Made by a program: the position numbers and the translations under genes | Part shown: positions 42,366-50,740 of the stretch, piece by piece | Position numbering within the stretch: the first letter of the stretch is position 1 | Layout of the letters: each line of letters starts with the position of its first letter | Source: JANSYL01 sp965229695 | Lineage (GTDB): Bacteria > Pseudomonadota > Alphaproteobacteria > Rhodobacterales > Rhodobacteraceae | Reading direction: 5' to 3' | Assembly (NCBI GenBank): GCA_965229695.1 | Contig: OZ245921.1 | Span: forward strand, 186,001-250,000 | Length of the DNA: 64,000 nt | Notes under the pieces: generated by a model | What the model saw: only the letters and a program-made list of their open reading frames with translations | Told to the model about the DNA's origin: nothing | The model's database searches: none

Positions 42366-43079
42366 GTGCCAAATGATAACGACCCGACCCTAGCCGAGTT
42401 GCGGGCCCGCTATCGCGCTGAAAAACGGCTGGAAGAGCTGCACGGAAACTGGGCCCTGATCGTGCTGCACCGCCTGCCTGGGTTTTACATCGCGCGATTG
42501 GCCCTGCGGCGCGGGTACTCTGCCATGCAAATCACGGGAATCGCTGCCTTGCTGGTGCCACTGCTGCCGCTTGCCGCGTTGTGGTTGCCGCCGATGATGG
42601 CGGCGCTGATCGTCATGACGTTAAGTCACTTTCTACTGATCCTGGATTGCGCCGATGGCGATATCGCCCGATTCAGCGGCCAAACCAGTCGGCTTGGCGG
42701 GGATGTCGACCTGCTGGTCGATCTGGCCCATTGGGGGATGCTTTACCTGTCGATTGGCATCATCGCCGATCAAATGGCAGGCGACACCGGGCTTTGGATC
42801 GCGCTTGGCCTGTTGGCCGCTTGGCTCCGGCTCTTTGCACGGTTGGTGAAGGAACGCGCGGGCAGCCAGGCGCCCGCGCCGACGGCACCGCCCCGGGGGC
42901 TGGGTGGCCTTGCCGCTGCGGGCTTTATCGGGATCGATGGCTTGTTGCCCTTTCTAGCCTTGGCCGCGCTGACCGGGCCTTGGCCGGTTTTGGTCCTTAT
43001 TGGCATCGGCCTGATCGATCTTGCCTGGGGCCTTCGTCAGCTTTTCACTCGCCCGCAAGACAAGGGTGGCGCAACGTGA
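42366..43079 (+). CDS. CDP-alcohol phosphotransferase, candidate AEP transferase
   Basis: A 237-residue membrane enzyme with the complete family motif: Asp94, Asp97-Gly98, Ala101-Arg102, Gly111, Asp115, Asp119. About six hydrophobic segments surround it, after a 30-residue polar leader. Such enzymes displace CMP from a CDP-alcohol. Because a PntC-like cytidylyltransferase is divergent next to it, I infer that it transfers AEP from CMP-AEP to a lipid hydroxyl, giving a phosphonolipid. A CDP-lipid from the CdsA-like enzyme is the alternative donor. The start is GTG. Confidence 0.8.
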   Translation: MPNDNDPTLAELRARYRAEKRLEELHGNWALIVLHRLPGFYIARLALRRGYSAMQITGIAALLVPLLPLAALWLPPMMAALIVMTLSHFLLILDCADGDIARFSGQTSRLGGDVDLLVDLAHWGMLYLSIGIIADQMAGDTGLWIALGLLAAWLRLFARLVKERAGSQAPAPTAPPRGLGGLAAAGFIGIDGLLPFLALAALTGPWPVLVLIGIGLIDLAWGLRQLFTRPQDKGGAT

Positions 43080-44191
43080 AGATTGTCCATGTTGTGCCCT
43101 ATGCCATGGACCGCCCCGGCGGCGTGCAGCGCCATGTCATTGACCTGTGCAATTGGCTTGATCAGAGCGGGCACGAAACCCGCATCGTCGCCGGGCGCGG
43201 GCGCAATGGCGGGTTGGATCGCGTGCAGGCCATGGGGCGCAGCATCGTCATGTCGATGCATGGCACGCAGTTTGAGCTATCCCTTGCTGGCCCGCGCGAG
43301 ATGGGGGCGCTGAAACGCGCGCTGCGCGCCTTTGGGGCCCAGATTTTGCATCTCCATACGCCGACGGTGCCTGCCATCCCTTGGCAGGTTTGGCGCGGCA
43401 TGGGCCTGCCCACCGTTGCCACCTTGCACGCAACCCTGCCCAATCCGCCTACCGATCTGCACAGCCGCTGGCTTCTGGCCTCGGCCCAACGGTGGGCGCG
43501 CCGGTTGGAAACGGTGATCGTACCCTCCCAGGTGCCGTTTGACCAATGGAAAGGCCAGGGCATCACCCCCCTGCCCCAGATCATGGCCCCGGCCATCGAC
43601 CTGAGCCAATGGCGCGCCGCGGGCAAAGACCGCCCAGCACCGCAAGGCCCGCTGCGGCGGGTGATTTCCGTGGGCCGGTTGGAGGGGCGGAAGGGCATCG
43701 ACACGCTTCTGGCCGCTTGGCCGATGGTGCGATCCGCCCTGCCCGCGCTTGAGCTAACCCTGGTCGGGCGCGGTGCACCGCCGCGCGCTTTGCCCCAGGG
43801 CGTGACCATCGCGCCGCCCACCGATGATGCCGCTTTGCCAGGCCTTGTCGCCCAATCCGATCTGCTGATCGCACCGGCGGGGTTTGGTGAAAGCTTCGGC
43901 CTGGTCCTGGCCGAGGCAATGGCCGCGGGCACACCGGTTCTGGCCGCCGCGAACCCGGCCTATCAATCGGTCTTGGGTGACGGCAGCGACGCGCAAACCT
44001 TTGCCCCCGGCGATGCCAAGGCGCTGGCCGACAAGCTCATCGCGCTCAACCAGGCGCCTGAAACCCGCGCGCTCATCGCGGAGCGCGGCCTGACCCGCGC
44101 CAATCTGGCCGATGTCATCCATGTGGGGCCCGATTACACCCGTCTTTATGCCGAGGTGCTGGCGCGCTCGAACCGTGACGGGCGCGGATAG
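43076..44191 (+). CDS. GT4 glycosyltransferase
   Basis: A 371-residue GT-B enzyme. The GTG at 43076 overlaps the phosphotransferase stop and gives KIVHVVPYAMDRPGGVQRHV as the normal N-terminal strand; the longer open frame upstream lies inside the previous gene. The C-terminal domain has VISVGRLEGRKGIDTLLAAW (from about residue 196) and the E-x7-E motif in ESFGLVLAEAM. The PI-mannosyltransferase PimA and many lipid glycosyltransferases share this form, so it may glycosylate an inositol or phosphono lipid. It overlaps the convergent Stealth gene by 46 bases. Confidence 0.83.
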   Translation: MKIVHVVPYAMDRPGGVQRHVIDLCNWLDQSGHETRIVAGRGRNGGLDRVQAMGRSIVMSMHGTQFELSLAGPREMGALKRALRAFGAQILHLHTPTVPAIPWQVWRGMGLPTVATLHATLPNPPTDLHSRWLLASAQRWARRLETVIVPSQVPFDQWKGQGITPLPQIMAPAIDLSQWRAAGKDRPAPQGPLRRVISVGRLEGRKGIDTLLAAWPMVRSALPALELTLVGRGAPPRALPQGVTIAPPTDDAALPGLVAQSDLLIAPAGFGESFGLVLAEAMAAGTPVLAAANPAYQSVLGDGSDAQTFAPGDAKALADKLIALNQAPETRALIAERGLTRANLADVIHVGPDYTRLYAEVLARSNRDGRG

Positions 44192-45093
44192 CGGGTCTGC
44201 AACCAATTGCGCACATAGGCCTCGACACGCGGGTTCGGGGCGTCGTCAAAACTGTCGTTGAGGCAGATAAAGGGCGGGTGCCACAGATTGATCCAAGCAA
44301 GCTGCAAGGCCGTCCAAGCAAAGATGTTTTCGACCGACGCATACCCGCCACGCAGCCAGGGATGCGGTTTGGTCAATCCAACCAGGCCCCGCGCCCATGC
44401 ATCAAGCGGGTCGAGCAGTTCGGGCGCCACACAAGCGGCGGATCGGAACTTTTCCGCACGGGTCGCGGCAATCTCGAGCCCATAACGCTCTATGGTCTCA
44501 GCGTAGCGATCCCGGTCGAATAGGATCGGCCAATGCAGTTTTTGCATCCAATCGCGATGCCCATGGCGTTGGGTCAAAACCTCCCGGGTTTGGGCGCAGG
44601 CCAAGTTCCACGGGCTGGCGGTTGCAGGATCAAGCGCCGCCTTTTCGGGCAGCCCCGTCTTCGAAAACGGCACGCGATGGCGACCATCCTTATCCCGAAA
44701 CGCGCCAAGGGGGCTGGGTCGCCCCAAAAGCATATCATCTTCGACGTATAGAAATTCCGAAGACAAACCGGGCAGCAGGTGGAGATGGCTGACAATGGCG
44801 AAGGAGTTGAATGTGGGCAGGTATTCCGGGGCCATCACCTCATCATGGTGAACCACCACCACATCGTCGCGCGCGGTATCCAACCAAGCTGGCACTTGCG
44901 GGCGCATCGACAGCAGATAGATGCGCCGCAGGTCGGGCAGATACTGATCCAGCGACCGGATCGCGTAACGGATGATATCCAAATTATCCCGGGTTCGGTT
45001 GGGGTTCAGATCGCGCGGATCGCCAGAATGGCTTGCAAGCATTTCACGGTAACCGGGCCATTGGTCGTCGACCCAGGTCAAAACCACATCCAT
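44146..45093 (-). CDS. Stealth-family sugar-phosphate transferase
   Basis: A 315-residue soluble protein beginning DVVLTWVDDQWPGY, the Stealth CR1 motif, followed by RDNLDIIRYAIRSLDQYLPDLRRIYLL and FLYVEDDMLLG, which match CR2. Stealth proteins resemble GlcNAc-1-phosphotransferase and transfer hexose-1-phosphate in capsule and surface glycan synthesis. HPWLRGGYASVENIFAWTALQ near the C-terminus may be the CR3/CR4 region. The start at 45093 was chosen because CR1 normally begins the protein. Its presence suggests phosphodiester-linked sugars on the final molecule. Confidence 0.85.
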   Translation of the reverse strand: MDVVLTWVDDQWPGYREMLASHSGDPRDLNPNRTRDNLDIIRYAIRSLDQYLPDLRRIYLLSMRPQVPAWLDTARDDVVVVHHDEVMAPEYLPTFNSFAIVSHLHLLPGLSSEFLYVEDDMLLGRPSPLGAFRDKDGRHRVPFSKTGLPEKAALDPATASPWNLACAQTREVLTQRHGHRDWMQKLHWPILFDRDRYAETIERYGLEIAATRAEKFRSAACVAPELLDPLDAWARGLVGLTKPHPWLRGGYASVENIFAWTALQLAWINLWHPPFICLNDSFDDAPNPRVEAYVRNWLQTRYPRPSRFERASTSA

Positions 45094-45191
45094 CTTCGCT
45101 CTCCAGACCCAAGCTGCGGTGTCGCGGCCCCTTGAGCACAACCGACCGGTATGCGAGCAGTGCCAAAGGATTGAGACATAAAGCAACCAAA

Positions 45192-46733
45192 ATGGCCACG
45201 CGCACCATACTCGCCGTCGATTTCGGCACGTCGAGCGTCAAGATCGGAATGATTGATCGCCAGCTTGCGTTGGTCGCGACCCATATCGAACCCTACCCAA
45301 TGGCCATCCCCGCCGAAGGTCAGGCCGAACAAGCGCCCGAAGACTGGTGGGCCGGGCTGGCGCGCGGGCTGCGCAAGCTGCGTGCGGCGACCGAGTTCCA
45401 GGTGGAAGGCATCGTTTTTTGCGCCCAAATGTGCGGCCTGGTTTGCGCTGATGCTGAAGGCCGCCCTTTGCGGCCCGCGCTGATCTGGCGCGACAAACGC
45501 GCCGCTCCGCAGGCGCGTGCCCTGATCGGTGGGTTCCCGTCGATCCTGGGCTATCGCATCGATAAACTGGCGCGCTGGTTGCGGCTGGCCAATGGCGCGC
45601 CGTCGCGCAACGGCATGGATCCGATTGCCAAGATGCAATACATCCATCAGCGCGAACCGCATATCGCGGCTGAAACCGCCTATTTCCTGGACGCGCGCGA
45701 TTGGTTGCTAACCCGCGCCACGGGCCGCTTCGCTACCACGGCTGATACCGCCAATCTGACCTGGCTAATGGATACCCGCCCCGGCAAGGAGGGCTGGTCC
45801 GCCGCCTTGGCGCAGCTTTCGGGCTTGGATCTAAGCCGCCTGCCGCCAATCCTGGAGGGTCAGGCCGAGGTTGGGCCGCTTACCGCCTCCGCCGCGACCG
45901 AGCTTGGGCTGGATCAAGGTATTCCGGTCTTCGCGGGCTGCGGCGATGTCACCGCCGCCGCCCTTGGCACCGGCGCGGTCGAAGATGGCGCGCTTCATAT
46001 GTGCCTGTCGACTGGGGCCTGGATCGGCGGGTTCTTTGATCGCCGGGTGCTGAGCGTGCCGCATTCCTACGCCACCGTGGCCAGCCCCTTTGCCTATCGC
46101 CCGCTGTTGATCGCCGCGCAGGAATCGGCGGGGGGCGCCCTGGCCTGGGGCCGCACGGTGATGGCAGGCGGCACGGATTGGGAAACCGGCCCGTATGCCC
46201 ACACCACGGCAACGCGCGATGACGACCCGTTTGTCTTCCCCTGGTTCGCAGGCGAACGCGTGCCGCGCGACGATGCGCGGCTGCGCGGGGCCATCCTGGG
46301 CCTCGCCGAACAACATGATGCCGAAGCGCTGCGGCGCGCTTTGGTCGAGGGCGTGGCGCTAAACCTAACCTGGGCCTGGGAAAAGGTTTCGAAAGAGCGC
46401 GGCGTGCAGACCCGTGGCCCGCTGCCCGTTGTCGGCGGTGGCGCGTTGGTGCGGGTTTTGGTGCAATCGATTGCGGATGCGACCGGGCGCGAATTGGCCC
46501 TGGGCGAAGGCCGCATGGCGGGGGTCGTGGGCGCGGGCCTGATCGGGGCCAGCGCCCTGGGATGGGTGCCCGATCTGTGGACGGCGGCGTCGGATCGCGC
46601 GGCGGCACAGGATCACCCGATCATCCGCCCCACCGCCGAAGGACAAGCCCATATGAAATCCCGCGGCGCACGCGTGGCGCGGCTGCGCAAACACCTGCTG
46701 CGGGCCAGTTCCGAGTTTGGAGGGGCCCGATGA
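45192..46733 (+). CDS. FGGY-family carbohydrate kinase, possibly a head-group polyol kinase
   Basis: A 513-residue kinase. The N-terminal ILAVDFGTSSVKIGMID (residues 5-21) is the phosphate-1 motif of FGGY kinases, LIWRDKRAAPQ contains the substrate-side residues, and CLSTGAWIGG plus VVGGGALVRVLVQSIAD are ATPase motifs. FGGY enzymes phosphorylate glycerol, xylulose, inositol-like polyols and others. Because its stop overlaps the start of a PIP-synthase-like gene (ATGA), it may supply the phosphorylated polyol for that enzyme. It is distinct from the xylulokinase at 60205. The substrate is not determined. Confidence 0.78.
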   Translation: MATRTILAVDFGTSSVKIGMIDRQLALVATHIEPYPMAIPAEGQAEQAPEDWWAGLARGLRKLRAATEFQVEGIVFCAQMCGLVCADAEGRPLRPALIWRDKRAAPQARALIGGFPSILGYRIDKLARWLRLANGAPSRNGMDPIAKMQYIHQREPHIAAETAYFLDARDWLLTRATGRFATTADTANLTWLMDTRPGKEGWSAALAQLSGLDLSRLPPILEGQAEVGPLTASAATELGLDQGIPVFAGCGDVTAAALGTGAVEDGALHMCLSTGAWIGGFFDRRVLSVPHSYATVASPFAYRPLLIAAQESAGGALAWGRTVMAGGTDWETGPYAHTTATRDDDPFVFPWFAGERVPRDDARLRGAILGLAEQHDAEALRRALVEGVALNLTWAWEKVSKERGVQTRGPLPVVGGGALVRVLVQSIADATGRELALGEGRMAGVVGAGLIGASALGWVPDLWTAASDRAAAQDHPIIRPTAEGQAHMKSRGARVARLRKHLLRASSEFGGAR

Positions 46734-47416
46734 TCGATGGATTGATCAAACATGTTCTCGATCCGTTATGGGAAGCTGCCGCAACGCCATTGATCCGGGC
46801 TGGATTGACCCCGAACCAAGTGACATTGGCGGGCCTTGGCCTGATCAGCGCCGCCTCACTGGCCTATCTTTGGCACCAGAGCCTGATCTGGTTCGGCCTC
46901 AGCCTGGCGCTGGCCTTTGCCTTTGACGCGCTCGACGGCGCGGTGGCGCGACGCAGGGGAATGCAAAGCAAATCGGGCGGATACCTCGATGCGATGGTCG
47001 ACCGCTATCAAGAGCTTGCGGTGCTGGCCGCGCTGGCCTGGGTGCATGATCTTTGGGGGCTCGCCCTTTTCGTCTTCGCCGGTGGTGTTTTGACCAGCTA
47101 TGCCAAAGCGCGCACAGCGCTGGAACTGCCGGTTTCCAATGACAATTGGCCCGATCTGATGGAGCGGCTCGAGCGGATCATTTTCCTGTGCGTTTTGCTC
47201 GTCATTGCCGGGGCTCTGACCGGCCTGGGCATTGAACCACGGCTGCCTCTGATCGTTGGGCTAACGGTTCTGGGCATTCTGACCCATCTCACGGCGGTGC
47301 AGCGGATGCGCCGCGCCTTTGCCCTGTTGGGCGCAGCGGATCGCGCAGGCTCAGGCCCGGCGGGACAGGCGGCTCAGGTCGATGAGGTAAGTGGAAAAGA
47401 CGATCAAATAGGCTGA
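46730..47416 (+). CDS. CDP-alcohol phosphotransferase, PIP-synthase-like
   Basis: A 228-residue membrane enzyme. The family motif is complete: Asp66, Asp69-Gly70, Ala73-Arg74, Gly83, Asp87, Asp91. The surrounding LTPNQVTLAGL (26-36) and SKSGGYLDAMVDRYQE (80-95) resemble phosphatidylinositol-phosphate and archaetidylinositol-phosphate synthases, which use inositol-1-phosphate. The inositol-1-phosphate synthase at 36520 would supply that substrate. The last 30 residues are polar and overlap the convergent membrane-protein gene by 66 bases. Confidence 0.8.
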   Translation: MIDGLIKHVLDPLWEAAATPLIRAGLTPNQVTLAGLGLISAASLAYLWHQSLIWFGLSLALAFAFDALDGAVARRRGMQSKSGGYLDAMVDRYQELAVLAALAWVHDLWGLALFVFAGGVLTSYAKARTALELPVSNDNWPDLMERLERIIFLCVLLVIAGALTGLGIEPRLPLIVGLTVLGILTHLTAVQRMRRAFALLGAADRAGSGPAGQAAQVDEVSGKDDQIG

Positions 47417-48112
47417 AATCAGCATCGGCTCCATCAGCGTATAAAGCCGGTAGACCATCCAATCGGCCTCACCAAAATCATGGTCTTTTAGGACAAAGAG
47501 CGTCAGGTAGCTGACCGCCATGACCACAACGATACAGCCCATCCAAATCCGCAAACGGCTGGCGGTGGGATCAATTGGCGCTGTATCCCGGCCGGCCAAA
47601 CGCAGCGCTATGATCGCGGCCACCGTGCCGCTGGCCATCATCAAGGTTTGGCTGACAAAAAACGTGTAGCTGCCGATCATGTGCAACTCATCATGGGCGG
47701 GAAAGCGGTAATGCGACAGCATCACCATCCCGATACCCGAGAGAACCTGAAACCCCACCATCGCATAGGCGCATTGGACCAAGCGCCGACCAGCTGGGCC
47801 ATGGGCCGCGGCCAAGCGCAGGTTCAACTGCGCGGCAATCATCATCGCGGGTATCAGCAGCAGCGCGCTTAGGCTGATCCACCAGGCGAAATCGGCAGAC
47901 ACCATTGGATCGGTGATGGCCCGGCTGATCGTCACTGGACGGACCGAGACGATCTCGGGGTTGTTGGCACCAAACACAACAAGCGCGCGGTAAATCCAAA
48001 AATTGATGATCACCACAGGCGCAAGGATCAGCGCCATGGACGGCCAAGGGCCGAGCCGCTCAATCACGGCCAAAGGTCCATCCTGTTCCCTGGCCCGAAC
48101 GCCGCGTTCCAT
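47351..48112 (-). CDS. Multi-pass membrane protein, faint Frag1/DRAM/Sfk1 likeness
   Basis: A 253-residue protein with six hydrophobic segments and no catalytic motif I recognise. GFQVLSGIGMVMLSHYRFPAHDELHMIGSYTFFVSQTLMM (two halves around residues 118-158) recalls the Frag1/DRAM/Sfk1 fold, whose member PGAP2 acts in remodelling of glycosyl-inositol lipids. I hold this loosely. It is encoded opposite to the PIP-synthase-like gene and overlaps its end. Its place in a lipid cluster is the main hint to function. Confidence 0.5.
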   Translation of the reverse strand: MERGVRAREQDGPLAVIERLGPWPSMALILAPVVIINFWIYRALVVFGANNPEIVSVRPVTISRAITDPMVSADFAWWISLSALLLIPAMMIAAQLNLRLAAAHGPAGRRLVQCAYAMVGFQVLSGIGMVMLSHYRFPAHDELHMIGSYTFFVSQTLMMASGTVAAIIALRLAGRDTAPIDPTASRLRIWMGCIVVVMAVSYLTLFVLKDHDFGEADWMVYRLYTLMEPMLISAYLIVFSTYLIDLSRLSRRA

Positions 48113-48261
48113 CCGTTCCCCTACCCCAATGATACCGGGTCACCCCCGCCTGAGCGGCCAGTATGACGCAGGGGGCGGCTAAGTCAAAGCCCGGCCCTCG
48201 ACACATGGGCCAGGATCAGCAAGGGTCCGGGCGCGAAAGATCAAAGATATGGATCGTTTAG

Positions 48262-49347
48262 ATGGGCGCGCTTGGTATCATTCTCATTGTGCTGTTGCTG
48301 CTCCTGGGCATCGCGGCGGCCATCGGCTGGCGCTACAACCCATTTCGCAAATGGGTGATGCGTAGCCTTGATCCGACATGGAAGGCAGCGGCCAAACCAG
48401 GCGTTTACCCGGCCGATCGGATCGCGGCAGAAGAGCAAAACCTTTTCATCTCCTCCACCGTGATCCGCGACGGTTGTGATGTGATTTGGGATGAATATGA
48501 CCCCGAACCGCCGGAAGACATGTTGTCTCCGCACCCCGATGGCACGGTTATTTGGGTCAACACCGATCACGTGATCCGGTTTCTGGCCGAGTTCCTGCCG
48601 AAAATCCCATATCGCTTCGTCTTTGTGACCGGTCGCGAAGAGCTTAGCACCGCGCTTTTTGACATCGACGGCGCCCTGGCCAGCCCGCAGCTTTTGCATT
48701 GGTTCATGGAAAACTATGAACACCCGGCGTCCTATTTGGAAACCGGGCGGGTGACACCCCTGCCCCATGGGTTGAACTACCACAAACTCGACCCCGCCAG
48801 CCCAAATCAAAGCCGCGATATGGGGCTGCCAGCGGCGCCCGGCGCCCAGCAATTGGACATGAGGTCGATCCGCGACAGCATTCTCCCGCTCGCCGAACGG
48901 CCTCTCAAGGTTTATGCCAATTTCCACCTGAACATGGATACTTTTCTACGCCATCCCCATGCGCAAAAACGAGCGATTGCACGGGCTGAGGCGCGCGACG
49001 CGTTGTTAGACAAACCCTTCATGCTTTGGGAGCCGCGACAAGCACCCCGCCATACCGTTTGGCGCCGCCATGCAGAGGTCTCTTTCGAAGTGTCGCCACG
49101 CGGCAATTCCATCGATTGCCACCGGACCTGGGAAGCGCTGTTTTTAGGCTCGATCCCCATTGTTCGCACGACCCTGTTTGATCCTGTTTACGACGGCCTG
49201 CCCGTTGCCATTGTCGATGATTGGTCCGAGATCACCGAAGAACGTTTGGCCGTATGGAAAGAAGAGTTCCTGCCGTGGTTCGATAAACCGCTGCCGCCCG
49301 AGCTTTATTCCAACCACTGGATCGAGCGGTTTCACGCCTTCAAATGA
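48262..49347 (+). CDS. Membrane-anchored exostosin-like glycosyltransferase
   Basis: A 361-residue protein with one N-terminal membrane helix (residues 3-22) and a large soluble domain. SFEVSPRGNSIDCHRTWEAL (about 274-293) followed by FLGSIPIV and FDPVYDGLPVAIVDDW is the C-terminal pattern of exostosin/GT47-like enzymes, where the RxxEAL and GxIPVI segments bind nucleotide sugar. It probably adds sugar to a membrane-bound acceptor. It ends the lipid cluster and overlaps the convergent LysR gene by 16 bases. Confidence 0.65.
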   Translation: MGALGIILIVLLLLLGIAAAIGWRYNPFRKWVMRSLDPTWKAAAKPGVYPADRIAAEEQNLFISSTVIRDGCDVIWDEYDPEPPEDMLSPHPDGTVIWVNTDHVIRFLAEFLPKIPYRFVFVTGREELSTALFDIDGALASPQLLHWFMENYEHPASYLETGRVTPLPHGLNYHKLDPASPNQSRDMGLPAAPGAQQLDMRSIRDSILPLAERPLKVYANFHLNMDTFLRHPHAQKRAIARAEARDALLDKPFMLWEPRQAPRHTVWRRHAEVSFEVSPRGNSIDCHRTWEALFLGSIPIVRTTLFDPVYDGLPVAIVDDWSEITEERLAVWKEEFLPWFDKPLPPELYSNHWIERFHAFK

Positions 49348-50252
49348 GCGGTGTCCCAAGGCGGATTGCGGCCGATGTGTTCCAACAGAAAATCCATGAA
49401 GACGCGCACCTTTGCCGATAGCACATTGGCTTTGGGATAAATCAACCAAAGCCCGGCCTGTTCGGTCAGATGATAACCGGGCAAAACCTGCACAAGCCGA
49501 CCATCTTGCAACTCGCGATGCACGCTCCAGACCGAGTTGGTGGAAATTCCACATCCGGCCAGGGTGGCGGTCTTTTGCGCCAACCCGTCATCGATGATCA
49601 GGCGACAATCCCCTGCCATTGGATCGAACGAGCCGACCTGGCCGTCCGGCCCGGTCAGAGAACGCGAAAGCCCGTCCCGAAACCCGATCAACTGATGCCG
49701 GGAAAGGTCGTCAGGCGTTTCGGGCCACCCATGGCGGGTTAGATAGTCCGGGGCGGCACAAAGGATGCGCTGATCATCCGCCAGCTTTCGACCCTTTAGG
49801 CTGCTATCGGCCAAAACACCGTTGCGAAGCGCCAGATCGAAACTGCCCTCGATCAGATCGAAGGGCACATCAGACAAACGCAGATCAAGCGTCAGGCCAG
49901 GATGGGCCTGCAAAAACGCAGGCAAGATGGGTGCGATGTAAAGCTGAGCAAAGGTACTGGAGGCTGCAAATCGCAGCGTTCCGGTGACCTGGGCTTGGCC
50001 TTGGCCCAGGGCCGCGCGGGCCGCATCCTCCTGCGCCAGGATTTCGCGGGCGAAGGGCAGAAACTCGGCCCCCTCCAGCGACAGCGCCACTTTGCGGGTG
50101 GATCGGTGCAGCAAATCAGCGCCAACGGTCTTTTCCAGCTTGGCCAATTTGGCGCTGGCCACAGCGGGCGCGAAGCCAAGATCACGGCCCGCCGCGCTGA
50201 TGTTCAGCTTATCCGCCGCCAAAACGAACAGGCGCAGGGCTTGGGTATCCAT
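49332..50252 (-). CDS. LysR-family transcriptional regulator
   Basis: A 306-residue regulator with an N-terminal winged helix-turn-helix (residues 1-60; LNISAAGRDLGFAPAVASAKLAKLEK) and a periplasmic-binding-like effector domain starting near FAASSTFAQLYIAPILPAF. It is divergent from the DUF1330 gene across 124 bases, the usual arrangement for a LysR regulator and its target, so it probably controls the DUF1330-LLM-SDR group. The inducer is unknown. Confidence 0.9.
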   Translation of the reverse strand: MDTQALRLFVLAADKLNISAAGRDLGFAPAVASAKLAKLEKTVGADLLHRSTRKVALSLEGAEFLPFAREILAQEDAARAALGQGQAQVTGTLRFAASSTFAQLYIAPILPAFLQAHPGLTLDLRLSDVPFDLIEGSFDLALRNGVLADSSLKGRKLADDQRILCAAPDYLTRHGWPETPDDLSRHQLIGFRDGLSRSLTGPDGQVGSFDPMAGDCRLIIDDGLAQKTATLAGCGISTNSVWSVHRELQDGRLVQVLPGYHLTEQAGLWLIYPKANVLSAKVRVFMDFLLEHIGRNPPWDTAHLKA

Positions 50253-50376
50253 TTATTATATCCAATACCGGAATTCTGTTCCCATTTTAGATCAGTTTAT
50301 TTCGCTTTTCTACGGGCGCATATGCCCATCAGACGCGGGGCCTCACCCGCTGCCTCAACCAAAAAAGGATCGCATC

Positions 50377-50679
50377 ATGCCCACTTACTCCGTCCTCGCC
50401 GTGACGCCGACCACCGAAGATTGGATCCCCGACTATCTGCCCACCGCCAATGCGCTGGTCGCAAAACACGGCGGCACCTATCTTGCGCGCACCGCTACCC
50501 ATGAGCAGGTCGAAGGCAGTGATCAGCCCGCCGCGCTGCGCATCGTCATCGAATGGCCATCGCGTGAGGCGGCGATGAATTTCATGGCCGACCCCGATTA
50601 TGCCCCCCATCTTGAGGCGCGCACCGCCGGATCGACCAGCTTTCACTTTGTGATCGAGGGCAAAGACGATCTTGCCTAA
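50377..50679 (+). CDS. DUF1330 family small protein
   Basis: A 100-residue protein with the DUF1330 ferredoxin-like fold pattern: YSVLAVTPTTEDWIPDYLP at the N-terminus, HGGTYLARTATHEQVEG (about 29-45) and VIEWPSREAAMNFMADPDY (about 55-73). AAGGAT precedes the ATG by six bases. The function of the family is not established. It is divergent from a LysR gene and followed by an LLM oxidoreductase, so it may take part in a small redox pathway. Confidence 0.82.
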   Translation: MPTYSVLAVTPTTEDWIPDYLPTANALVAKHGGTYLARTATHEQVEGSDQPAALRIVIEWPSREAAMNFMADPDYAPHLEARTAGSTSFHFVIEGKDDLA

Positions 50680-50740
50680 ACCCATGGCAACGGCCCGGGC
50701 GACCGGCCTGGGCCCTTGCCCGACCCAAAAGGGACACCGG

